DNA of 5,799 nt from Desulfobacterales bacterium (lineage in GTDB: Bacteria > Desulfobacterota > Desulfobacteria > Desulfobacterales > Desulfosalsimonadaceae), in the NCBI GenBank assembly GCA_018224315.1, contig JAGTVF010000238.1, positions 1-5,799 of the forward strand. Reading direction: 5' to 3'. Positions within the stretch are counted from its first letter, which is position 1; each line of letters starts with the position of its first letter. Shown piece after piece: positions 1 to 5,757 of the stretch. The position numbers were made by a program, and so were the translations under genes. The notes under the pieces are model-generated. The model worked only from the letters and a program-made list of their open reading frames with translations, was not told the DNA's origin and did no database searches.

Positions 1-1793
1 CGCTGGAAGCCCCGGAGGTCTCCCCTGAAAAAGCAGCAGATTCTTCAGATACACAAGCCCGACAGGCACAACGGATCATTGGGGCATTTCTGGGCACCTA
101 CAGCAAATTCCGCCTCTATCCCGCCGGCGGACCGGTCACCCGGGAAGCGGTGGGCATGCTCATGGGCGAACTGCAGGCGGTTTTTGCAAGTCAGCCAATC
201 ATTGTCTTCTCCCGGGTAAAAACCAACTTGCTCATCAACGGGACGAAAGTGGATTCCAGTGGTTTTGAGGCCCTTTATAACGGCATGATCCGCTTCATGG
301 CCCATACCGGCATCCACAGTCTGACACTGACTTCCGGGATAACGGAAAAGGATCTGAATACGTTTTTCCAGGCCTGTTTTGAATTGCCTGACCAGCAAGC
401 GCTTCCCGGTTTCTGGCAGGAACTGGCAAACAGGCACAAACTATCCGGTCTTTTGATCAATCAGCGAATCTACGATGAGCAGCAGATTCACTCCCGGGCT
501 GAAATGACAGAAGCAGAAGACAACCAGGGCCATCAACACTCTTCCGCCGGGAAAAAAACAGCGGGTGACGCATCCGAACCGGAAAGTACGGCGCCACCCG
601 AGCCCATGTCCGGTGAGGATGATCAAGCCTTTGCCGTCCGGCTGCGGGACCTGTTTTTAAAAGGGGAAACCGAACAGATCAAAAGGATTTTGCAGCAGCT
701 GGCCCAGTTGCATGCGGCTTCTGACAAAACGGAAAAAATCAGAATCCGCAATCGGTTTTACGCTGTTCTGGACCCTCCTGGATGGCAGCCGGCCGGGGCT
801 TATCTCAAGCTGGTACTCAGCGCACTCATGCCGCTTATCGAGGCTGAAACCCACGGCCCCGCCGTGCGCCAGGCCGCAGACAGGCTTCATCAATGCGCGG
901 CATCGCTGATTCTTTACGGGGAATACCCGGCAGCCGCCTGGATTTTCTCCCGGCTCCTGCAGCATCCGGTGCTGAGCGCAGACAGCGGCATGGAACCATC
1001 TGACCGGCCCCGGGTTCTTGGCCGGCAGCTGGATACGCAAATCGTGGATATGCTCCGGGCGGACATGAAGGCTTCAGACAGGCACCGCCGTCAACAGGCC
1101 TGCCAGCTCATCAGCACCCTGGGCACCGGGATGACCCCGATGCTCATTGAAATCATCACCCAGGAACAAGACATCCGGGTCCGGCGGCTGGCTGCCCGGC
1201 TGCTGGCCAACTTCGGCCAGGCCGGCACCGACCGGATCAAGTCCGCGCTGATCAATGAAACCCGGGAAGATGCAAAAATAAAAATTCTGGAAATCATAGA
1301 CGGGGTGACAACCGAGCTGAGCACAGAGCTTCGCTACACCATGGCAGACGAAAATCAACATGTCCGGCAGGCCGCTTTCCGGCTCATCCAAAAAATTGAC
1401 AAGCCCGAAACCACAACTCTGCTCGGTGAACTGGCCAGTAGCCGGGATTCGGAACTGGCCGCAGAGGCCATCAATCATCTGGGCACGAGAAAATCCGCCC
1501 AGGCAGCCGGGATTCTGGCGGAACTGGCAGAGAAGAAAAACGACCCGGAGCTGCTGTGCGCCGTGTGCCGGGCCATGGGCCAGCACGCCAGCGACCGGTT
1601 TCTCCCGTCACTGGAAAAAATCTTGTTTTCAAAAAGACGGGTGTTTAAAAAAAGGCTTTATCCGACCCGCGTGCGCATCACAGCGGTTTATGCCGTCTCC
1701 AGGACGCCCGGAAGCCGGGCGCGGCAAATGATCGATGCACTCAAAGACGACAAGGACCCCCGGGTCCGGCAAGCGGCTGCAATGATGCGCTAA
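1..1793 (+). CDS. HEAT-repeat domain protein, 5' end outside the window
   Basis: The reading frame is open from base 3 to the TAA at 1791-1793, giving 596 visible residues. The first ATG (150) is probably internal, because the 49 codons before it already look like folded protein (AFLGTYSKFRLYPAGG). Three parts are visible. Bases about 80-470 encode an alpha/beta module (FSRVKTNLLINGTKV, then GIHSLTLTSGITEKDL) that I recall preceding HEAT or HD domains in large deltaproteobacterial proteins. Bases about 470-640 encode a hydrophilic Q/S/E/P-rich linker. Bases about 1050-1790 encode alpha-helical HEAT-like repeats, with units such as DIRVRRLAARLLANFG, QHVRQAAFRLIQKI and DPRVRQAAAMMR. HEAT arrays are protein-binding scaffolds and no catalytic motif is visible. 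No signal peptide or membrane segment is seen in the visible part. It ends 12 bases from the convergent SLOG gene. Family assignment is firm; function is unknown. Confidence 0.88.
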   Translation, partial: LEAPEVSPEKAADSSDTQARQAQRIIGAFLGTYSKFRLYPAGGPVTREAVGMLMGELQAVFASQPIIVFSRVKTNLLINGTKVDSSGFEALYNGMIRFMAHTGIHSLTLTSGITEKDLNTFFQACFELPDQQALPGFWQELANRHKLSGLLINQRIYDEQQIHSRAEMTEAEDNQGHQHSSAGKKTAGDASEPESTAPPEPMSGEDDQAFAVRLRDLFLKGETEQIKRILQQLAQLHAASDKTEKIRIRNRFYAVLDPPGWQPAGAYLKLVLSALMPLIEAETHGPAVRQAADRLHQCAASLILYGEYPAAAWIFSRLLQHPVLSADSGMEPSDRPRVLGRQLDTQIVDMLRADMKASDRHRRQQACQLISTLGTGMTPMLIEIITQEQDIRVRRLAARLLANFGQAGTDRIKSALINETREDAKIKILEIIDGVTTELSTELRYTMADENQHVRQAAFRLIQKIDKPETTTLLGELASSRDSELAAEAINHLGTRKSAQAAGILAELAEKKNDPELLCAVCRAMGQHASDRFLPSLEKILFSKRRVFKKRLYPTRVRITAVYAVSRTPGSRARQMIDALKDDKDPRVRQAAAMMR

Positions 1794-1805
1794 ACACCCG
1801 AAAGT

Positions 1806-2636
1806 TTATTTGACCACGCGCAGATGCCCCATCTGCCGCAGCCGCTCCCACAACTTCCGGATAATCACGCGCATCGCACCGGAAGCATCCAGCCCCGGTT
1901 TTCCCGCCTGATTTCGGCAGGACTCCAGCAACGCCGGATTGCCGGCCTCCAGGCCGAATTCTTCAAAGATGCTTTCGCCCAGGATGTTTTTTAAGCCGGC
2001 CAGATCATCGCCCGGCCGGCTGGCCACCCGGGACTTGGTTTTTGCTGTCAGGCCTTCCAAAAGCAGATTCACGGCTTCATCCACGGTTGCCGGCATCACG
2101 TTGTCCGCATCCGCGGCATCCTCCCGGCCGGAAAAAAACTCCGCGGCATTGGGCATGGCCCCGGAAATGGCATCCATGTGCAGCACCATTTCCAGCAGAT
2201 TCCAGGTCAGCTCGTAAATGCTCTCATCCTTGCTGGCCCGGGGGCCGGCCACGTTTAACACACGGATATCATGGCCCCTTAACCACTCGTAGATATCAAT
2301 GGCCGCATCAAAGACGATAACGGTTTCCAGGTCCACATGCATACAGGGCTGGCCGTGTTTTTGCGCAAACTCAAATGTCAAAAGGGAACCACCGGACAGC
2401 GGCCCCCGGCTGACAATCAGGGTACCGTCCGAGTCTTGGACATTTTTTTCCGTGCGCTGGGGATAGCCGCCGCCGGTCAATTCGGTCAGCCCATAGCTGT
2501 CCGGGATCAGACCGTCTTCGGCCATGCGTCCTTCGGGCATCCAGCCGCCGTGATCCATGTCGTATTCAATGGCAAAATCCAGGGCGGCCCGGTCTGCGCC
2601 GGTCTGGCCGCCTGAAACAATTTTGGTTATTTGCAT
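1806..2636 (-). CDS. SLOG-fold putative molybdenum carrier protein with a C-terminal DUF6794-like domain
   Basis: The protein has 276 residues from the preferred ATG at 2636. Residues 1-155 match the putative molybdenum-carrier family (SLOG/Rossmann-like, related to lysine decarboxylase-like LOG proteins). The nucleotide-binding start is IVSGGQTGADRAALDFA (6-22), followed by GWMPEGRMAEDG (31-42), RTEKNV (61-66), and a second loop SRGPLSGGSLLT (76-87). GPRASKD lies at 131-137. Residues about 178-270 form a separate helical domain (MPATVDEAVNLLL, then IFEEFGL, LLESC, VIIRKLWERLR) that resembles DUF6794. Such SLOG proteins are thought to bind nucleotides or related ligands; 'molybdenum carrier' rests on similarity to an algal Moco carrier and may mislead. 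An ATG at 2651 would add MDDIA, but GGATGA seven bases before 2636 and family N-termini favour the shorter form. Either start overlaps the upstream PP-loop gene (10 or 25 bases), implying one transcript. Confidence 0.85.
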   Translation of the reverse strand: MQITKIVSGGQTGADRAALDFAIEYDMDHGGWMPEGRMAEDGLIPDSYGLTELTGGGYPQRTEKNVQDSDGTLIVSRGPLSGGSLLTFEFAQKHGQPCMHVDLETVIVFDAAIDIYEWLRGHDIRVLNVAGPRASKDESIYELTWNLLEMVLHMDAISGAMPNAAEFFSGREDAADADNVMPATVDEAVNLLLEGLTAKTKSRVASRPGDDLAGLKNILGESIFEEFGLEAGNPALLESCRNQAGKPGLDASGAMRVIIRKLWERLRQMGHLRVVK

Positions 2637-3679
2637 GGCAATATCATCCATTGGCTTGCAATTTCTGGATTCAAGGGAATAACGGAAATTACCCGCGCAC
2701 TTTCACCCGGCGGGGTGACTTCCACTTCCGCGGGCTGATCTCCCGCGGCCTTGCTGTAGCCGGCACATATGGCCGCCGCTTTCCGGATGCAGTCACCGGC
2801 GGTGTCTCCCACAATGATGCCCAGGGGACCGGCCATCTGATGCATCCGGATGCGGGTATCTGCATCCGGATCATAGAGCCGGCCAATCTGCTGATTTTCC
2901 GACTTGTTGCGGCCCACCACCAGCTTTGTCGCCGAATCCAGGCGCAGATGCCGGCCATATTTAAGCAAATCCAGCTCCCGCCTGGGCCATTTCGGCCTGT
3001 GGGCCATCAGGTCTTTTAACCGCCCGGCAAACCCGGCATCCGTAAGCAGGCACCCGCCTGCCGGAGCCGGGTAATCAATGATGCCAAACTGTTTTGCCAG
3101 CGCCATCTGGGGTTTTCTGGACCGTCCGGAAAAATCGCAGAGCTGATCGCGATCCACCAGGCCCTTTTCTTCCATGGGCGTCATTGGCAGATTTTTGGCC
3201 GACAGCGGACGCAGAATGCAGCCGTCATAACCCGAGCGTTTTTCCACGTATCGCAAAGACGGCTTGACCTGGCTCATGGGCCTTTGGCCCACCACCTCTC
3301 CGGAAAACAGAAAATCCGCGCCAAGCTCTTCCATCATTTCCCCGGCAATGCGAAACATAAGGGCATGGCAGTCCATGCACGGATTGACAAACTGGCCGTG
3401 GCCCGCCGGCGGTGCTGCCAGCATGGGCAAATAACGGTCCGTGATATCCCTGACAATCAGCTCAATGCCGGTCCGGGCGGCTGCGGCCCGGGCTTTTTCC
3501 GCATCAAAAAAAGGAGTTTCAAAGCTGATCCACACCACATCAATGCCCTGGCGGCGGAGCACCAGCCCGGCCAGGATGCTGTCCAGTCCCCCGGAACAAA
3601 GCCCCAGGGCCCTTGTTTTTTTTTTGCTGCAATCCGTGCTATGAAAAGGCAAATGATTTGTGGCGCTACAGCAATTCAT
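2627..3679 (-). CDS. MnmA/ThiI-like PP-loop ATPase with C-terminal NFACT-R-like RNA-binding domain
   Basis: The protein has 350 residues and is a likely tRNA-thiolation or sulfur-transfer enzyme of the adenine nucleotide alpha hydrolase fold. The PP-loop SGGLDS is at 29-34. NPCMDCHALMF (99-109) resembles the first catalytic cysteine region of MnmA, and a further cysteine lies in PAPAGGCLLTD (204-214, C210). The C101/C104/C210 set fits the three-cysteine [4Fe-4S] site of Fe-S-dependent tRNA thiolases. GEVVGQRPMSQ (127-137) and GRSRKPQMALAKQFGI (185-200) are further family motifs. Residues about 236-300 (YGRHLRLDSATKLVVGRNKS) resemble the NFACT RNA-binding fold. It is often annotated as a tRNA methylaminomethyl-thiouridylate protein, but length and C-terminus differ from true MnmA, so no symbol is given. 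The ATG at 3679 has no clear ribosome binding site, and the first 20 residues look non-conserved. A run of ten A's lies at codons 19-22. Confidence 0.88.
   Translation of the reverse strand: MNCCSATNHLPFHSTDCSKKKTRALGLCSGGLDSILAGLVLRRQGIDVVWISFETPFFDAEKARAAAARTGIELIVRDITDRYLPMLAAPPAGHGQFVNPCMDCHALMFRIAGEMMEELGADFLFSGEVVGQRPMSQVKPSLRYVEKRSGYDGCILRPLSAKNLPMTPMEEKGLVDRDQLCDFSGRSRKPQMALAKQFGIIDYPAPAGGCLLTDAGFAGRLKDLMAHRPKWPRRELDLLKYGRHLRLDSATKLVVGRNKSENQQIGRLYDPDADTRIRMHQMAGPLGIIVGDTAGDCIRKAAAICAGYSKAAGDQPAEVEVTPPGESARVISVIPLNPEIASQWMILPCK
3616..3625 (-). repeat. A10 homopolymer near the start of the PP-loop gene
   Basis: Ten consecutive T's on the + strand read as A10 in the coding sense. They encode Lys19-Lys20-Lys21 and the first base of Thr22, seven codons before the PP-loop. 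Runs of this length are prone to replication slippage and to RNA polymerase slippage. Here a one-base change would shift the frame before the catalytic domain. Confidence 0.9.
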
Positions 3680-3735
3680 ATCAATTTTAATTAATGGGTC
3701 AACAATTCAAACTTTTTATTCAGTGCCGTGCAAAC

Positions 3736-3757
3736 AGGGCGAAATGCGTTTCGCTCT
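3736..3757 (+). promoter_or_regulatory. Hairpin-forming dyad in the nth leader
   Basis: AGGGCGAAA and TTTCGCTCT flank a four-base TGCG loop, giving a nine-pair stem with one G-U pair. The inner GCGAAA/TTTCGC is perfect. No T-run follows, so it is not a terminator. It could be an operator or a leader-RNA stem. Confidence 0.45.
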
Positions 3758-3774
3758 GACAAAGCACAAAAATC

Positions 3775-3786
3775 AACAGGCCTGTT
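3775..3786. promoter_or_regulatory. Perfect 12-base palindrome just before the nth start
   Basis: AACAGGCCTGTT is its own reverse complement and ends four bases before the ATG at 3791. It covers the only AGG available as a ribosome binding site, so a protein bound here could affect nth expression. It is not an E. coli-type LexA box, because the CTGT/ACAG halves are in the inverse order. Confidence 0.35.
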
Positions 3787-3790
3787 TCAC

Positions 3791-4429
3791 ATGACCGGAA
3801 AAAAAAATCGCATACGCGAAATTCGACAGATATTAAGGGCCCAATACCCGGATGTCAAGACGCAGTTGAAACACAACAATGCATTTGAACTGCTGGTGGC
3901 CACCATTCTTTCGGCCCAATGCACCGATCGGCAGGTCAATGCGGTTGTGGGCCCATTGTTTGAAAAATTCAAAACACCCCGGGATTTTGCCCGGGCCGAT
4001 CTCAAAGAAATTGAAGCCCTGATCCGATCCACGGGGTTTTACAAAAACAAGGCAAAGCATATCCAAAACTGCGCCCGGGATCTGACAGAGCGCTTTAACG
4101 GCCGGGTGCCCGGCAGCCTGGAGGATCTGGTGTCGCTGCCCGGCGTGGGGCGCAAGACCGCAAACGTGGTACTGGGAGCGGCCTTCGGCATTCCCGGCAT
4201 GGTGGTTGACACCCATGTGGCGCGCATCTCCCGCCGCCTGGATTTGACCCGCAGCAAGGATCCGGAAAAAATCGAGGCGGATCTCATGGCGGTGATCCCC
4301 AAAAAGGAATGGAACAATTTTTCCCTGCACCTGATCTTTTTCGGCCGGCAGATCTGCAAGGCCAGAAAACCCGAATGCGAAAACTGCTTTCTGGCGCATC
4401 TCTGCTATTCAGCAGACAAAAGAACCTAG
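3791..4429 (+). CDS. nth: Endonuclease III (DNA glycosylase/AP lyase)
   Basis: The protein has 212 residues, the family's usual length. It removes oxidised pyrimidines from DNA and cleaves the resulting abasic site in base-excision repair, in the cytoplasm. The N-terminal helical part includes FELLVATILSAQCTDRQVN (32-50). The helix-hairpin-helix is LPGVGRKTANVV (116-127), with catalytic Lys122. VVDTHVARISRRL (138-150) supplies the catalytic Asp140. The [4Fe-4S] cluster ligands C189, C196, C199 and C205 have the exact C-x6-C-x2-C-x5-C spacing. All key residues sit two positions after those of the E. coli enzyme. The ATG at 3791 is preferred: a GTG at 3728 would add 21 residues unlike the family, although the only nearby ribosome binding site (AGG, ten bases upstream) is weak. 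The stop codon overlaps that of the convergent J-protein gene. Confidence 0.97.
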   Translation: MTGKKNRIREIRQILRAQYPDVKTQLKHNNAFELLVATILSAQCTDRQVNAVVGPLFEKFKTPRDFARADLKEIEALIRSTGFYKNKAKHIQNCARDLTERFNGRVPGSLEDLVSLPGVGRKTANVVLGAAFGIPGMVVDTHVARISRRLDLTRSKDPEKIEADLMAVIPKKEWNNFSLHLIFFGRQICKARKPECENCFLAHLCYSADKRT

Positions 4430-4890
4430 GGCGTTTTGCCGGTGAGGGCTTCGTAAGCCTCCTGGATTTCCAGAAACCGTTGTCTGGCCAGTTCCTGGAA
4501 TTCCTCCCCGAGGTGTGAGACCTTGTCGGGATGGTACTGGTGGGCCAGGCGGCGGTAAGCCTCGTGGATTTCCTGGCTGGATGCGCCGGCTGACAAACCC
4601 AGTACTGCGTAAGGATCCTTTTTTCCGGCTGCCTGCTGTTTGCCGCCGGCGGCCCGGCCCTGATTTTGGGATTTTCCCGCACCCGAGCCCCCAGTGCCGA
4701 AAAGCCAGGCAGCAAGACGGGAAATAAACACGGGCCAGCGGCCGGTTTTCAGGTAATAAATCAGAAGCGCCACCAGCCCCAGATCATCGAGTCTGCCGGC
4801 AATGGGGACAAAATCAGGCAGCAGGTCCACCGGGCTGATGATATAGATCAGCGCCAGCACCACAATAAGAACGACCCAGAAAGGATTCAT
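4426..4890 (-). CDS. Membrane-anchored DUF1232 and J-domain (DnaJ-like) protein
   Basis: The protein has 154 residues. An N-terminal hydrophobic segment (about 4-20, FWVVLIVVLALIYIISP) runs into the DUF1232 motif SPVDLLPDFVPIAGRLDDLG (19-38), and a second apolar stretch lies at about 39-47. A Gly/Gln/Ala-rich linker covers 65-91. The C-terminal J domain runs from DPYAVLGL (92-99) to the end, with the HPDK signature at 120-123 and helix III/IV (FLEIQEAYEAL) following. The long insert after HPDK resembles DjlA-type J domains. J domains stimulate the ATPase of Hsp70 (DnaK), so this protein probably recruits DnaK to the inner membrane; its client is unknown. The ATG at 4890 is chosen because it shares its A with the upstream HAD gene's TGA (TGATG), with GAGAAG just before it. 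Reading from 4962 would add 24 residues that overlap that gene. Confidence 0.92.
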   Translation of the reverse strand: MNPFWVVLIVVLALIYIISPVDLLPDFVPIAGRLDDLGLVALLIYYLKTGRWPVFISRLAAWLFGTGGSGAGKSQNQGRAAGGKQQAAGKKDPYAVLGLSAGASSQEIHEAYRRLAHQYHPDKVSHLGEEFQELARQRFLEIQEAYEALTGKTP

Positions 4891-5357
4891 CAGCTTCTCA
4901 GGGTGGCTTTGATGCGCAAAGGACTGGCCAGCACCCCCAGGGCCGAAAGGATGGAGGGGCAAAGCACGTCTGCGGCAGTGACGGTCTCCACACAGGCGCC
5001 CTCATCGAGCAGAACACAGATGCCAAGGGCGGCTTCGGCCAGCATGAGCCGGTCGTTTCTGCCGTTTCCAATGGCAGCGGTGTTTTGCGCCCCCAGCTGC
5101 CGGACATAATCACGCTTGGCGGCCGACTGGTCGCCTGCAGGCAGAATGGAAAGGCTGCAGGGCATGGCTTTTAGCTCTGCGGCCGCCTTGCCGAAGGTGT
5201 CGGCCGTGAGCACGTGCAGTTCCAGCTCAGCGGCCAGGTTTTCCAGGGCCCGGTCCACGCCGGCCACGGCCCGGCCGTCCACGGCCAGGGTGCCGTTATA
5301 ATCCATGACCACGTATTTGAGATTCAGGGTGCCGTATCCCGGTATATCGATTTTCAA
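4890..5357 (-). CDS. HAD-family protein, soluble P-type-ATPase-like (COG4087 type)
   Basis: The protein has 155 residues and is a cap-less HAD. Motif I is VVMDYNGTLAVDG (16-28) with nucleophile Asp19. The position two residues on is Asn21, where phosphatases have Asp and P-type ATPases have Thr. Motif II is VLTAD (Thr51), motif III is likely Lys81, and motif IV is AIGNGRNDRLML (95-106) with Asp102 for Mg2+. The soluble P-type-ATPase-like group often shows this DxNGT form. It may act on phosphate esters or phosphoproteins, but the substrate is unknown and the Asn makes activity uncertain. Translation appears to begin at TTG (5357-5355): no ATG lies between the in-frame stop at 5390-5388 and the conserved KIDIPGYGTL, and AAAAGGGG sits five bases upstream. 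It overlaps and probably drives translation of the downstream J-protein gene. Confidence 0.87.
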   Translation of the reverse strand: MKIDIPGYGTLNLKYVVMDYNGTLAVDGRAVAGVDRALENLAAELELHVLTADTFGKAAAELKAMPCSLSILPAGDQSAAKRDYVRQLGAQNTAAIGNGRNDRLMLAEAALGICVLLDEGACVETVTAADVLCPSILSALGVLASPLRIKATLRS

Positions 5358-5434
5358 ACCCGCCCCTTTTGATTCGTTTGTGATTTTTTAAATCCAGACC
5401 CGGACAATGGCACCGGATCTTTTCCTGATTCATA

Positions 5435-5462
5435 TCAATACAAAATGTCTGGTTTTTGTCAA
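5435..5462 (-). promoter_or_regulatory. Candidate sigma70 promoter for the HAD/J-protein operon
   Basis: On the minus strand a perfect -35 TTGACA (5462-5457) is followed, after 16 bases, by TATTGA (5440-5435), a modest -10. Transcription would start near 5428, leaving a leader of about 70 bases before the TTG start of the HAD gene. The -10 match is only three of six, so this is tentative. Confidence 0.5.
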
Positions 5463-5560
5463 GTGATCCAAACGGCTTTGCTTCGCCAAGAACTGCTGGC
5501 CGGCCCCACATTCAATAGGTCTGCCAGGTCCGCCCCGGCCCGGCCCGGATGCGAAAAGCC

Positions 5561-5582
5561 CTGCAAGCTCCTTTAGTTGCAG
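5561..5582. repeat. Inverted repeat CTGCAA...TTGCAG
   Basis: Six-base perfect arms enclose ten bases. Two more pairs (CT/AG) can form with one bulged G. No T-run follows closely on the + strand. Read on the minus strand it is followed by GGGCTTTT, too weak to call a terminator. Confidence 0.4.
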
Positions 5583-5601
5583 AATGTTTCACAAAAACAA
5601 A

Positions 5602-5618
5602 AAATTGCCCGGCAATTT
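5602..5618 (-). terminator. Palindrome AAATTGCC-C-GGCAATTT; possible minus-strand terminator or operator
   Basis: Eight-base perfect arms surround one central base. Read on the minus strand it can form a seven-pair stem with a three-base loop and is followed by TTTGTTTTTG, as in a rho-independent terminator for a gene entering from the right. The stem is AT-rich at its base and no such gene is proven. It could equally be an operator upstream of the + strand promoter candidate at 5656. Confidence 0.35.
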
Positions 5619-5655
5619 CCAGCAAATGAAATTACCTTGAAAATTCAATGACATT

Positions 5656-5684
5656 TTGTTACTTGAAGAATTTATTCATACAAA
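5656..5684 (+). promoter_or_regulatory. Candidate sigma70 promoter reading toward the right edge
   Basis: TTGTTA (5656-5661), a 17-base spacer and TACAAA (5679-5684) each match consensus at four of six positions. Transcription would start near 5691, immediately before the 5694-5725 stem-loop. Confidence 0.35.
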
Positions 5685-5693
5685 TCTTGATGA

Positions 5694-5725
5694 CGCCGCA
5701 AAAAGCTGTTTATCCTGTTGCGGCG
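5694..5725 (+). promoter_or_regulatory. GC-rich stem-loop in the right-edge leader
   Basis: CGCCGCAA (5694-5701) pairs perfectly with TTGCGGCG (5718-5725) across a 16-base loop. GTATTTTT follows at 5726-5733, so it could act as a terminator or attenuator. If the 5656-5684 promoter is used, it would lie at the 5' end of the message and could instead protect it. It matches no riboswitch class I can recognise. Confidence 0.45.
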
Positions 5726-5757
5726 GTATTTTTGCAGAAAGGAAATCCATAAGCGCC

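Larger units (their letters stand above)
3680..3790. promoter_or_regulatory. Divergent intergenic region between the PP-loop gene and nth
   Basis: The first 40 bases are strongly AT-rich and should hold promoters for both directions. On the minus strand two weak sigma70-like layouts are seen. One is TTGAAT (3710-3705), 15 bases, TAAAAT (3689-3684), which would start transcription at or next to the ATG at 3679 (a near-leaderless message). The other is TTGACC (3702-3697), 16 bases, TATGAA, which overlaps the ATG and would imply a later start codon. No convincing + strand -35/-10 pair was found for nth. Two dyads lie on the nth side and are listed separately. Confidence 0.35.
5463..5655. other. 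Non-coding spacer with inverted repeats
   Basis: No reading frame here looks like a gene. The left half is GC-rich, with short tandem CCCGG units around 5534-5548. The right half is AT-rich. It contains two inverted repeats (5561-5582 and 5602-5618), described separately. Together with 5358-5462 and the leader to the right it separates the HAD/J operon from whatever lies beyond the window. Confidence 0.6.

Noticed and set aside
1754..1767. GGACCC-CC-GGGTCC palindrome
   Set aside because: It lies inside the coding sequence for a HEAT motif (KDPRVR) and is explained by GC-rich codon choice.
1791..1808. TAAAC...GTTTA inverted repeat spanning both stop codons of the convergent HEAT and SLOG genes
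   Set aside because: The stem is only five pairs with an eight-base loop and no T-run, so it is largely the consequence of two TAA stops facing each other and is too weak for a terminator.
3728..3790. GTG at 3728 as the nth start
   Set aside because: The 21 extra residues do not resemble any endonuclease III N-terminus and would overlap the dyads; the 3791 start aligns with the E. coli enzyme.
5408..5424. Sigma54-like TGGCAC in the region before the HAD gene
   Set aside because: The required GC element at the right spacing (TTGC) is missing.
5296..5433. Minus-strand small frame (MNQEKIRCHCPGL...) in the HAD leader as an upstream peptide
   Set aside because: It has no ribosome binding site, overlaps the HAD start in another frame, and its ATG lies at or before the predicted transcription start.
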